DNA of 64,000 bases from CAXTSE01 sp035554115 (GTDB taxonomy: Bacteria > Actinomycetota > Actinomycetes > Actinomycetales > Microbacteriaceae): the NCBI GenBank assembly GCA_035554115.1, contig DATMIW010000044.1, positions 1 to 64,000 on the forward strand, in the 5' to 3' direction. Positions within the stretch are counted from its first letter, which is position 1; each line of letters starts with the position of its first letter. The notes below the pieces were generated by a model. The model had not been told where the DNA came from and searched no databases. It saw nothing but the letters and a program-made list of their open reading frames with translations. Below are positions 22,923 to 31,056 of this stretch, in pieces. The translations under genes were made by a program, and so were the position numbers.

Positions 22923-24404
22923 CTAGCGTCGGGCCGCTGCCGCGACGCGCTCGCCGATGAGAACCGCGGTGGCCGCGGTTCCCCCGCGTGGGGCGACCGG
23001 AAGGATCGACGTATCGGCGACCCAGAGGCCGTCCATTCCGTGCACGCGTCCGGAGCCGTCGACCACGCTGAGCGGGTCGTCAGGATCGCCGAATCGCGCC
23101 GTACCGCAGAGGTGCATTGCGGTGCCTAGATGCTTGGCGATCCAGGCGTCCAGCTCGTCGTCGGTGAGATCGCCTGCGATCGCGGGGCGGGCGATCGCAC
23201 GGAAGGACTCGGACGACAGGATGGCGAGTGCTGTCCCTACCCCGCCGCGGAGCCGCTCCCGATCGGATGCGGACTCGAGGTAGCGGTACGCGACAATCGG
23301 CGCGACCCTGGCGTCAGCCGACAGAAGCGTGACAGTGCCGCGGGAGTCGGCGCGTTGCAGTCCCACAAGCAAGGCGAGCTCCTGGTGAGAGCCGATGTCT
23401 GCGCCGATCGAAACTGTCATCGCTGCGGACAGCGGGGCGAGCATCGGCAGAATCTCAATGTCGTCCGGAGTGCGGAGCAGGCTCGCAAAAAGGGGAGCCG
23501 GGGGCAGCGGCATGGATGTGATCCACGGCACAGCCACTTGCGGATGGTCGCTGACATTCTCGCCGACGCCCTCTTTGACGAGAACTGGCGAAATGCCTAA
23601 GGGCTCAAGCGCGGCGCGCGGGCCGATGCCCGACACCATGAGCAGCTGCGGGGTTGCGACGCTTCCTGCGCTGAGGAAAATGTCATTGGCGTACACCGTG
23701 GCACCGGAATCGAGCTCGACGGCGACAGCTCGCGTCCCCTCGCACAGGACGCGGATCGCGCGCGTGCTGCCGACGACATCCAGATTCGGCCGGGTGCGGA
23801 CAGGATCCAAGTAGGCGCGCGCCGAGGTCCATCGCTCGCCCTCGGCAACATTGCGGGGGACCGGACCCCAGCCGGGACCCGTCTCGACATTGAGGTCGCG
23901 GAGTTCGGGGAACCCCAGCCCTCGACATGCCTCCGCGAAGGCTCGGGTCGTTGGGTCGGTCTGTGGCGGGCGGCTGACGGGCATCGGCCCGGTCGACCCG
24001 TGCCCCGGCTCGGTGCCGAAGTCGAGGTCGTTCTCGAGGGCGGCGAATCCACGGCGACACTCATCCGGATCCCAGGACGGGTCCACGAGGCTCCAGGCCA
24101 GGAGGTCTTCGTCCGTCGCGCGCAGAAAGATCCCGCCGTTGATCGCCATGGAACCGCCGAGGGTGCGACCGCGCGGCACTCCGTAGGGAAACCCCGGCCG
24201 CAGCTCGGCCGAGAAGGGTTCGTTGCGGGGATGATCCGCATGAGCTCCGCGGAGGGTGTCGGCGGTTCGGAGCTCAGGGTCGTGGTCGAGCGGTCCGGCA
24301 TCGACGACGAGCACTGTGCGGTGGGCGTCTTCGCTGAGTCGGGCGGCGAGAGGCGAGCCGGCGGCACCCGCTCCGATCACTATCGCGTCGTAGCGCTCTC
24401 TCAT
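22923..24404 (-). CDS. mftG: GMC-family flavin oxidoreductase associated with mycofactocin
   Basis: A glucose-methanol-choline oxidoreductase of 493 residues. The FAD motif GAGAAGSPLAARLSED begins near residue 12, and the second signature lies in AGSVATPQLLMVSGIGP. The C-terminal active-site region is LGTAMHLCGTARFG followed by VADTSILPVAPRGGTAATAV. In mycofactocin clusters, mftG-type proteins pass electrons from reduced mycofactocin to the respiratory chain. Its ATG overlaps the mftR stop (ATGA), so regulator and oxidoreductase are co-transcribed, divergent from mftABCDEF. Confidence 0.87.
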   Translation of the reverse strand: MRERYDAIVIGAGAAGSPLAARLSEDAHRTVLVVDAGPLDHDPELRTADTLRGAHADHPRNEPFSAELRPGFPYGVPRGRTLGGSMAINGGIFLRATDEDLLAWSLVDPSWDPDECRRGFAALENDLDFGTEPGHGSTGPMPVSRPPQTDPTTRAFAEACRGLGFPELRDLNVETGPGWGPVPRNVAEGERWTSARAYLDPVRTRPNLDVVGSTRAIRVLCEGTRAVAVELDSGATVYANDIFLSAGSVATPQLLMVSGIGPRAALEPLGISPVLVKEGVGENVSDHPQVAVPWITSMPLPPAPLFASLLRTPDDIEILPMLAPLSAAMTVSIGADIGSHQELALLVGLQRADSRGTVTLLSADARVAPIVAYRYLESASDRERLRGGVGTALAILSSESFRAIARPAIAGDLTDDELDAWIAKHLGTAMHLCGTARFGDPDDPLSVVDGSGRVHGMDGLWVADTSILPVAPRGGTAATAVLIGERVAAAARR

Positions 24405-25024
24405 CGGTGTCGGCTCTCGTCGAACGATGAGCCGAGCATGTCGTAGGCGGAGTCGAGCAGCTCAACGAGGTCGGAGCGATCGTCTCGCAGCCAGCGTTCG
24501 TATGCCGAGATGGAGACGCCGAGAAAAGCCCACGCCATGGCCTGCGGTTGAAGGCTCAGGATGTCCACGCCCCGTCGCGCGGCGACGAATTCGGCGATCA
24601 CCGCGCGCCAGTCCGAATAGCGCAGGGTGGAGTGGGCGGCAAGGGTCGGCACGGTCAGGAGGAGGGTCATCCGCTGCCGGTGGTAGGGGACCTCGTCGGT
24701 CGGGATGCGGTTGAACTCGATAATCGCCTCACGGAGAGCGTCAACAAGGGGTTGGTCGGCGGGAACCCGGGCGAGGTGCGCGCGCATGGCCGTCAACAGA
24801 TCATCGAAGTCTCCCCACGGCAGGTCATTCTTCGACGGGAAATACCGGAAAAGCGTACGCCGGCCGATGCCAGCGGCCGCAGCGACATCGTCCATCGTGG
24901 TCTGCTCAAAGCCGCGTTCCACGAACAGTTGGAGGGCGATGTGGCTGAGCTCCGCGCGCGTGCTCGAACGCTTGCGCCCGAGCTGCCGAGGTGGCAGCTT
25001 TGCGGTCACGGAGGCGTCCTTCAC
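24401..25024 (-). CDS. mftR: TetR-family regulator of the mycofactocin cluster
   Basis: A TetR repressor of 207 residues. The helix-turn-helix at about residues 35-60 reads TTMDDVAAAAGIGRRTLFRYFPSKND. The C-terminal ligand domain includes YHRQRMTLLLTVPTLAAHSTLRY. The start is taken as GTG at 25024, with AAGGAAGG eight bases upstream; a longer frame upstream overlaps the mftA promoter and is unlikely. Known MftR proteins respond to acyl-CoA. Its probable operator is the palindrome at 25041-25055 between mftR and mftA. Confidence 0.9.
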   Translation of the reverse strand: MKDASVTAKLPPRQLGRKRSSTRAELSHIALQLFVERGFEQTTMDDVAAAAGIGRRTLFRYFPSKNDLPWGDFDDLLTAMRAHLARVPADQPLVDALREAIIEFNRIPTDEVPYHRQRMTLLLTVPTLAAHSTLRYSDWRAVIAEFVAARRGVDILSLQPQAMAWAFLGVSISAYERWLRDDRSDLVELLDSAYDMLGSSFDESRHR

Positions 25025-25040
25025 TTTGGGCCTTCCTTTT

Positions 25041-25055
25041 TGGCACTGAGTGCCA
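25041..25055. promoter_or_regulatory. Probable MftR operator palindrome
   Basis: TGGCACTGAGTGCCA is a perfect 15-base inverted repeat around a central G. It overlaps the likely promoter of mftA (TTTTTG at 25037-25042, 17 bases, TATTAT at 25060-25065) and lies 16 bases upstream of the mftR start. That is the expected position for a repressor controlling both directions. Confidence 0.7.
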
Positions 25056-25072
25056 TTACTATTATCCGCATT

Positions 25073-25092
25073 GGTCGACACCGGTGTCGACC
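25073..25092. promoter_or_regulatory. Second perfect 20-bp palindrome before mftA
   Basis: GGTCGACACCGGTGTCGACC is perfectly self-complementary. It lies between the predicted transcript start and the mftA ribosome site. It could be a second operator or an mRNA hairpin near the start of the message. Confidence 0.6.
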
Positions 25093-25108
25093 CCGTAAGG
25101 AGCATCCC

Positions 25109-25237
25109 ATGACTGAGCCCCAGCAGAGCAGCGTCATTTCCGCCTCGGCAGCAGATATCACCGACGCCGACGCGATTGTTGAAGAAGAGTCCCTCGTCGA
25201 AGAGGTCTCGATCGACGGAATGTGCGGTGTCTATTAG
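25109..25237 (+). CDS. mftA: Mycofactocin precursor peptide
   Basis: A peptide of 42 residues starting MTEPQQSSVIS and ending in the diagnostic core IDGMCGVY. MftC decarboxylates and cyclises the terminal Val-Tyr pair, MftE releases the dipeptide-derived product, and MftD further oxidises it. The leader has the acidic stretch AIVEEESLVEEVS before the core, as in other MftA peptides. AAGGAG at 25098-25103 precedes the ATG. The mftB start lies inside its last codons. It is too short for many gene finders, but the C-terminus makes the identity certain. Confidence 0.97.
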   Translation: MTEPQQSSVISASAADITDADAIVEEESLVEEVSIDGMCGVY

Positions 25238-25508
25238 CCCGGTGGACCTCGATCTCGCCTGGGACATCCACCCTCAGGTTTCCGTGCGTCCTGAACCGTT
25301 CGGTGCCCTGCTGTATCACTTCGGCACCCGCAAGCTGTCCTTCCTCAAAGACCTGACCCTCCTGGCGATCGTGCGTGCGCTCGCCGAATCCACCTCGGCT
25401 CGGGAGGCGTGCGTCGCCGCCGGTGTGGCCGACAGCGATGTGGAGCGGTACCGCCAGGCACTTGACACTCTCGTCCGATCATCGATGCTCGTCGAAAGAA
25501 CCCCATGA
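25227..25508 (+). CDS. mftB: Mycofactocin peptide chaperone (RiPP recognition element)
   Basis: A small protein of 93 residues that binds the MftA leader and presents it to MftC. The sequence DLAWDIHPQVSVRPEPFGALLYHFGTRKLSFLK fits the wHTH-like RiPP recognition element. I take the GTG at 25227, which overlaps the end of mftA by 11 bases; a second GTG at 25242 is possible but has no ribosome site. Its stop overlaps mftC by four bases (ATGA), so A, B and C are tightly coupled. Confidence 0.9.
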   Translation: MSISPVDLDLAWDIHPQVSVRPEPFGALLYHFGTRKLSFLKDLTLLAIVRALAESTSAREACVAAGVADSDVERYRQALDTLVRSSMLVERTP

Positions 25509-26794
25509 CCCTCCTGGAAGCTCCTCCGAAGCAGACGCCCTCGCCCGGCCGACTCGTCGACATGTTCGAGCACGGGCTGGATTCCCCGATTTGTCTGACC
25601 TGGGAACTTACCTACGCCTGCAATCTGTCGTGCGTGCACTGCCTGTCGAGTTCGGGGCGCCGGGATCCGCGCGAACTCACGACCGAGGAGTGCAAAGGGG
25701 TCATCGACGAGCTGCAGCGGATGCAGGTGTTCTATGTGAACATCGGTGGCGGCGAGCCGACAGTCCGTTCCGATTTCTGGGAGCTCGTCGACTACGCGAC
25801 GGCACACCAGGTCGGCGTGAAGTTCTCCACAAACGGGGTCAAGATCACCCCCGAGGTCGCGCAGCGCCTGGCGAGCAGCGACTACGTCGACGTGCAAATC
25901 TCCCTCGATGGAGCAACGGCCGATGTCAACGACGTCGTGCGCGGTCCGGGTTCGTATGACACGGCGATCCGCGCGATGACGAACCTTTCGGACGCGGGCT
26001 TCACCGGCTTCAAGATCTCCGTTGTGTGCACGCGGCAGAACATCCCGCAGCTCGACGAGTTCAAGGCAATTGCCGACCGCTTCGGTGCCCAACTGCGCCT
26101 CACCCGCCTGCGTCCCTCCGGCCGTGGCGCGGACGTCTGGGACGAGCTGCATCCGACTTCGGAGCAGCAGCGCGAACTCTATGACTGGCTGGTCGCGAAC
26201 GGCGAGAACGTGCTCACCGGTGACTCCTTCTTCCACCTCTCCGCCTACGGCAGCGCCCTGCCGGGCCTCAACCTCTGCGGTGCCGGACGCGTGGTCTGCC
26301 TGATCGATCCGATCGGCGATGTCTACGCGTGTCCTTTCGCGATCCATGAGGAGTTCCTCGCGGGCAATGTCCGCTCAGAGGGTGGCTTCCAAGAGGTCTG
26401 GCGCCATTCCGAGTTGTTCACCCGCTTGCGCCAGCCGCAGAGCGGGGGAGCCTGCACCTCGTGCCAGTTCTTCGACTCGTGCAAAGGCGGCTGCATGGCC
26501 GCGAAATTCTTCACCGGCCTGCCCCTCGACGGGCCCGATCCCGAATGTGTACGCGGATTCGGCGAAACCGCCCTCGCTCAGCGCGCACAAGATCAGGCCG
26601 TGCCGAAACCGGATGGCGACCACTCCCACCGCACCACCCGCGCCGAACGGCCGCGCACGCGCGTTGCCATCCCCGTCAGCATCTCGCTCCGTCGCCCCGA
26701 CCGGCCGCCGGTGAGTGCATGCGCCGAGGATCCTTTGGCCGGCTTTTCCCCCACGCAATCGGATGCTGGCCACGGCACCGGATGCGCTTGCTGA
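25505..26794 (+). CDS. mftC: Mycofactocin radical SAM maturase
   Basis: A radical S-adenosylmethionine enzyme of 429 residues. The SAM cluster cysteines are C39, C43 and C46 in ACNLSCVHC. The C-terminal SPASM domain has CGAGRVVCLIDPIGDVYACPF and CTSCQFFDSCKGGCMAAKFF, binding auxiliary iron-sulfur clusters. It catalyses oxidative decarboxylation and ring closure at the Val-Tyr end of MftA. After the SPASM domain a tail of about 85 residues rich in Arg, Pro and Asp ends GTGCAC; mycobacterial MftC has a similar but shorter tail. It follows mftB with a 4-base overlap. Confidence 0.96.
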   Translation: MTLLEAPPKQTPSPGRLVDMFEHGLDSPICLTWELTYACNLSCVHCLSSSGRRDPRELTTEECKGVIDELQRMQVFYVNIGGGEPTVRSDFWELVDYATAHQVGVKFSTNGVKITPEVAQRLASSDYVDVQISLDGATADVNDVVRGPGSYDTAIRAMTNLSDAGFTGFKISVVCTRQNIPQLDEFKAIADRFGAQLRLTRLRPSGRGADVWDELHPTSEQQRELYDWLVANGENVLTGDSFFHLSAYGSALPGLNLCGAGRVVCLIDPIGDVYACPFAIHEEFLAGNVRSEGGFQEVWRHSELFTRLRQPQSGGACTSCQFFDSCKGGCMAAKFFTGLPLDGPDPECVRGFGETALAQRAQDQAVPKPDGDHSHRTTRAERPRTRVAIPVSISLRRPDRPPVSACAEDPLAGFSPTQSDAGHGTGCAC

Positions 26795-26803
26795 GAGGAC
26801 ATC

Positions 26804-27997
26804 ATGGCCAACACATGGTTTGAAACGGTCGCCGAGGCGCAGAGGCGTGCCCAAAAGCGATTGCCGGCGCAGGTATACGGTGCCCTGATCGCGGGATCCG
26901 AGAAGGGTCTCACGACCCACGACAACCTCGCCGCATTCGGTGAACTGGGTTTCGCCCCGCATGTGGCAGGCCACCAAGCTGCGCGCGATCTGTCGACGAC
27001 CGTCATGGGGATCCCGATCTCGCTTCCCGTGCTGATCTCACCCACCGGCGTGCAGGCGGTGCACCCCGACGGGGAGGTCGCCGTTGCACGCGCCGCAGCG
27101 AACCGCGGAACCATCATGGGGCTGAGTTCATTTGCGTCGAAGCCCATAGAAGAGGTCGTCCAGGCGAACTCCAACACGCTATTTCAGGTCTACTGGTCGG
27201 GAACGCGCGATGTCATGCTGCAGCGATTGGAGCGTGCGCGAGCAGCCGGGGCGAAAGGCCTCATCGCGACTCTCGACTGGTCGTTCTCGCACGGTCGGGA
27301 CTGGGGAAGCCCCTCCATCCCCGAGCGCCTGAACTTCCGGGCCATGGTCGACTTCGCGCCCAGCGCGCTCCGCCACCCCCGCTGGTTGGCCATGTTCCTG
27401 CGCACGGGGCGCGTGCCCGACCTGAAGGCGCCGAACCTTGCACCGCCCGGGCAGGATGCGCCCACCTTCTTCGGAGCCTATGGAGAGTGGATGCAGACCC
27501 CGCCCCCGTCGTGGGAGGACGTCGCCTGGCTGCGCGAGCAGTGGGACGGGCCCTTCATGCTCAAGGGTGTGTCTCGGGTTGACGACGCGCGCCGCGCTGT
27601 CGACATCGGAGCCACGGCCCTCTCGGTGTCGAATCACGGCGGCAACAATCTCGATGGCACTCCCGCGGCGATCCGGGTGCTTCCCTCGATCGCCGAGGCG
27701 GTGGGCGGCGACATTGAGATCGTGCTGGACGGTGGTGTTCGTCGCGGAAGCGATGTCGCCAAGGCGCTCGCGCTGGGTGCCCGCGCGGTAATGATCGGCC
27801 GCGCCTATCTGTGGGGGCTTGCCGCCAATGGGCAGGCCGGCGTGGAGAACGTCTTCGACATCCTTCGCGGGGGCCTTGATTCGGCAGTGCTGGGGCTCGG
27901 CCATTCCTCGATTCACGAACTGTCGCCCGACGACTTCGACATTCCTGTGGGATTTGCCCGCACGCTCGGTGCGGCGAAGCGGACGACTCGTCGCTGA
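26804..27997 (+). CDS. mftD: Mycofactocin FMN-dependent oxidase (alpha-hydroxy-acid oxidase family)
   Basis: An FMN TIM-barrel enzyme of 397 residues. Family marks include LPVLISPTGVQAVHPDGEVA near residue 72, LKGVSRVDDARRAVDIGA, the SNHGGNNLDG segment and the phosphate-binding DGGVRRGSDVAKALALGARAV. It oxidatively deaminates the AHDP intermediate released by MftE to give the alpha-keto amide premycofactocin. It starts ten bases after mftC with GAGAGGAC as ribosome site. Position and order in the operon match other mycofactocin loci. Confidence 0.95.
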   Translation: MANTWFETVAEAQRRAQKRLPAQVYGALIAGSEKGLTTHDNLAAFGELGFAPHVAGHQAARDLSTTVMGIPISLPVLISPTGVQAVHPDGEVAVARAAANRGTIMGLSSFASKPIEEVVQANSNTLFQVYWSGTRDVMLQRLERARAAGAKGLIATLDWSFSHGRDWGSPSIPERLNFRAMVDFAPSALRHPRWLAMFLRTGRVPDLKAPNLAPPGQDAPTFFGAYGEWMQTPPPSWEDVAWLREQWDGPFMLKGVSRVDDARRAVDIGATALSVSNHGGNNLDGTPAAIRVLPSIAEAVGGDIEIVLDGGVRRGSDVAKALALGARAVMIGRAYLWGLAANGQAGVENVFDILRGGLDSAVLGLGHSSIHELSPDDFDIPVGFARTLGAAKRTTRR

Positions 27998-28004
27998 GCC
28001 GTCC

Positions 28005-28727
28005 ATGAAGCTCGCGCACCGGACGTGGACCGAGGTGCCCCACCGGCCGCTCGTGCTACTTCCGGTCGGGTCGACCGAGCAACACGGCCCGCATCTGCCG
28101 ATCGCGACGGACACCATCATCGCGGTCGCAGTGGCCGATGCTGTCGTGGCTGGAAGCGACTCCCAGGGCGCCCTTGCAGGCGCGCTGGTCGCTCCCGCCA
28201 TCGCCTTCGGAGCGAGCGGTGAACACCAGGATTTCCCCGGCACGGCTTCGGCAGGCACCGAGGCCTTCGGTGCATACCTGCTCGAGGTGGTGCGGTCCCT
28301 GTCGACCTGGGCGGGGCGGATCGTCGTGGTCAACGGACACGGAGGCAATGTGCCGGCACTGGCTTCCGTCGTGCCTCGGCTGATCGACGAGCAGCACCGG
28401 GTCGCCTGGGCACCCTGCGGCGCCCCCGGGTCGGACGCACATGCCGGGCGCACCGAGACGTCACTGATGCTTCATCTCGACGCGAGTTCGGTGCGGGGTG
28501 AGAGCTTTTTTGCGGGAAACACCTCCCCGATCTCCGAGTTGATGCCCGAGCTGCGGAAATCCGGCGTGCGCGCGGTGTCTCCCACGGGAATTCTCGGCGA
28601 CCCGAACGGTGCCACTGCCGATGAGGGGGCCGCGATCCTGGGCCAGATTGTGGAGTCAGTGCGGCGACGCATCCTGCACAACACCCCCGATGCGCGCGGC
28701 TGCCTGAGTGACCCGGGCGCCACATGA
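28005..28727 (+). CDS. mftE: Mycofactocin precursor peptide peptidase (creatininase family)
   Basis: A metal-dependent creatinine-amidohydrolase fold protein of 240 residues. Metal-binding stretches are LLPVGSTEQHGPHLP, HEDFPGT-like EHQDFPGT and VNGHGGN, with the later SDAHAGRTETS. It cleaves the matured C-terminal dipeptide from MftA. The ATG at 28005 lies seven bases after the mftD stop. It ends with a four-base overlap into mftF. Confidence 0.94.
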   Translation: MKLAHRTWTEVPHRPLVLLPVGSTEQHGPHLPIATDTIIAVAVADAVVAGSDSQGALAGALVAPAIAFGASGEHQDFPGTASAGTEAFGAYLLEVVRSLSTWAGRIVVVNGHGGNVPALASVVPRLIDEQHRVAWAPCGAPGSDAHAGRTETSLMLHLDASSVRGESFFAGNTSPISELMPELRKSGVRAVSPTGILGDPNGATADEGAAILGQIVESVRRRILHNTPDARGCLSDPGAT

Positions 28728-30157
28728 CCGGCCCCAGCATGCCGCTGCCCCTCGGATTCGTTGTGCGGCTCAGCGACAGTACGCGCGTCGCCGACGACGG
28801 GGTTTCCCTGATCGGCGGCTCTCCGACCCGCGTCATCTTTCTCACGCCGGCGGCTGCGGCCCTGCTTGTGGATGGGCGGGTGACAGTCACCGACCGCAGA
28901 AGCTCGCGGCTCGCCGACTACCTGCTCGACATCGGGATGGCGGATCCGGTGGTCGCCGACCTTCCGCCGGGCGATCCCGCCCTCGTGAGCTATGTCGTGC
29001 CGGTGCGTGACAGGGCGACATCTCTCGACCGACTCCTTGCCAGCATCCCGTCCCAGGCCCGAACCGTTGTCGTTGACGATGCGTCGCTCGACCCGGCCGC
29101 TATCGCGCGCGTGAGTCGCCGCAGGGGAGCGGAGTTCGTGCCTTTGCGCCGCAATATCGGTCCAGCCGGCGCCCGTAACGCTGGGCTCCGGCTCGTGCGC
29201 ACCCCCTTCGTCGCCTTTGTGGATTCCGATGTGGTGCTCGTGCCGGGCGCGATCGAGCTGATGCTGCGGCACTTCGCCGATCCGCGCTTGGCGATAGTTG
29301 CCCCCCGCGTGGCGGGGATGGCCTCAAGCGGGATGGGCGCAGCGGCCCGTCGCACGTGGATCTCGCGGTACGAGGATGCCCGATCGTCGCTCGACCTCGG
29401 CGACAGGCCCGCCGCGGTGCGGCCCCGCTCCGCTGTCCCGTGGGTCTCGTCGACCACCCTGCTCGCGCGAGTGGATGCTCTGGGCGCCGGCTTCGATGAC
29501 AGGATGCGGTCGGGAGAAGATGTCGACCTCGTCTGGCGGCTGGCAGAGAGCGGGCATCGCATTCGCTACGAGCCCTCGGCGCGAGTGCTGCACGAACATC
29601 GGGGCAGCGCAGTCGCGTGGGCGCATCGCAAGTTCGTCTACGGCACGAGTGCTGCAGCTCTGGCCGAACGGCATCCGGACGCTATAGCTCCCGCGATTAT
29701 CGCCCCCTGGGGTGTGGCATTGCTCGCCGCTCTGCTCGCCCAGCGTCGCTGGTCGCTCCCTGTCGCCGGGGTGATTGCCGGAGGTATGACCTGGAGGATC
29801 GCCGCGCGATTGCCCCGAAGCAGGCATCCGGTGCGGGTCGCGGCACGCCTGACCGCGACCGGGGTCGCGACGAACCTCGGCCAGGGGAGCGCTCTGCTGA
29901 TGAGACATTGGTGGCCGCTCACCCTTGCGCTGCTTCCCTTCTCGCGGCGGCTGAGGCGTGTGGTGCTTGTCGCACATATCGCCGATACCGTCCTCGAGCA
30001 CCGCCGCACGGGGTCGGATCTTGACCCCGTGCGTTTCGGACTCGCGCGCCGCCTTGACGACCTGGCCTATGGTGCGGGCGTGTGGTTCAGCGCCCTGCGG
30101 GCAGGCTCGCTTCGGGCTCTCATCCCCGAGGTCCGGAAGCGGCCTCCCGAGGCTTAG
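28724..30157 (+). CDS. mftF: Mycofactocin glycosyltransferase
   Basis: A GT2 glycosyltransferase of 477 residues. The catalytic domain has YVVPVRDRATSLDRLL, VVVDDASLD, VAFVDSDVVLVPGA (the DxD-like metal site) and a downstream GEDVDLVWRLAESGHRI. The C-terminal part carries hydrophobic helices that tether it to the membrane. MftF adds oligoglucose to premycofactocin. Its last four bases overlap the convergent arginase-family gene. Confidence 0.93.
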   Translation: MTGPSMPLPLGFVVRLSDSTRVADDGVSLIGGSPTRVIFLTPAAAALLVDGRVTVTDRRSSRLADYLLDIGMADPVVADLPPGDPALVSYVVPVRDRATSLDRLLASIPSQARTVVVDDASLDPAAIARVSRRRGAEFVPLRRNIGPAGARNAGLRLVRTPFVAFVDSDVVLVPGAIELMLRHFADPRLAIVAPRVAGMASSGMGAAARRTWISRYEDARSSLDLGDRPAAVRPRSAVPWVSSTTLLARVDALGAGFDDRMRSGEDVDLVWRLAESGHRIRYEPSARVLHEHRGSAVAWAHRKFVYGTSAAALAERHPDAIAPAIIAPWGVALLAALLAQRRWSLPVAGVIAGGMTWRIAARLPRSRHPVRVAARLTATGVATNLGQGSALLMRHWWPLTLALLPFSRRLRRVVLVAHIADTVLEHRRTGSDLDPVRFGLARRLDDLAYGAGVWFSALRAGSLRALIPEVRKRPPEA

Positions 30158-31056
30158 TTGGTCGACTCCCCGAGCAGGGGAAGGGTGCGCAAGAACTCCC
30201 GCACCGCGATCACCTGGCGGGGCAGATACTCGGCGACCGACACCGCGACGACATCGGCACGACGCCCCGCATCCGCCATGATCCGGGTGACGACGTCACG
30301 GCTGAGGCCCGTCGGTTCCGGCCCCAAACCGAAGACAACGTCGTCGCGGCCGATGACGTCGACGTCGAGGTGGATCGCCACCTTCGAGCACCCTGTCGAG
30401 GCGAGCCACTCGCCGACGAGGCCGGGATTGTCGGCGAGCTGTGTCGGGCTGAATGTGCTCAGGCCCCATTCAACGACATGCGGGAAGTCGTCCTCGGTCC
30501 ACGATTGGAGCCCGACCAGCGCGACCTTGGAGCCGTCAATTGTCCCGGGAAGCGCGGCGACGACCTCGGGGTCGCCGTGACCCAGCAGGTGCGACACCGC
30601 CATGGCGTGGTAGCCGGGGTACTCGCTTTGCGGGGTTCCGACGTCGGGGTGGGCGTCAATCCACAGGACGGCAACGTCGTCGGGGTATAGCTGCGCGAGA
30701 TATGAGAACGGGGGAACACTCACCGAGCACTCGCCACCCAGGGTCACGATGCGGCGCGGCTGATGGTCGGCGATCGCCGTGAGCGCCGAGCGCAGCTGCG
30801 CGAGGACTTTCTCGCGGGCATATACGCCGTCCGTGACGCTCAGACCATCGACTCCGAGGTCGACCGGGACGGTGACAGTCGGTCCCCCTGTGGCGGGCAC
30901 GATCAGCTCGAGGATCTGACCACCGAGGTAGTAGCCGGTCTGACCCACGCCGAGCGGGAACTCGGGCACGAAGGCTTCAACGGCCGAGGGATCCGCGCCC
31001 TGCCACTGCGGGAAGACGAGTCGCAAAGTGGTGCTTGGGTCGTTCTGTTCTGTCAT
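30154..31056 (-). CDS. Arginase/agmatinase-family (ureohydrolase-fold) protein
   Basis: A protein of 300 residues with the ureohydrolase fold. Metal-binding motifs are present but altered: LGGECS takes the place of the usual GGDHS, followed by WIDAHPDVGTP (DAHxD intact) and HLDVDVIGRDD in place of SxDxDxxDP. The changed first motif swaps the metal-ligand histidine for cysteine, seen in some uncharacterised members, so the substrate may not be arginine or agmatine. The ATG overlaps the stop of the upstream NCS1 permease gene, so the pair likely imports and hydrolyses one compound. Confidence 0.85.
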   Translation of the reverse strand: MTEQNDPSTTLRLVFPQWQGADPSAVEAFVPEFPLGVGQTGYYLGGQILELIVPATGGPTVTVPVDLGVDGLSVTDGVYAREKVLAQLRSALTAIADHQPRRIVTLGGECSVSVPPFSYLAQLYPDDVAVLWIDAHPDVGTPQSEYPGYHAMAVSHLLGHGDPEVVAALPGTIDGSKVALVGLQSWTEDDFPHVVEWGLSTFSPTQLADNPGLVGEWLASTGCSKVAIHLDVDVIGRDDVVFGLGPEPTGLSRDVVTRIMADAGRRADVVAVSVAEYLPRQVIAVREFLRTLPLLGESTN

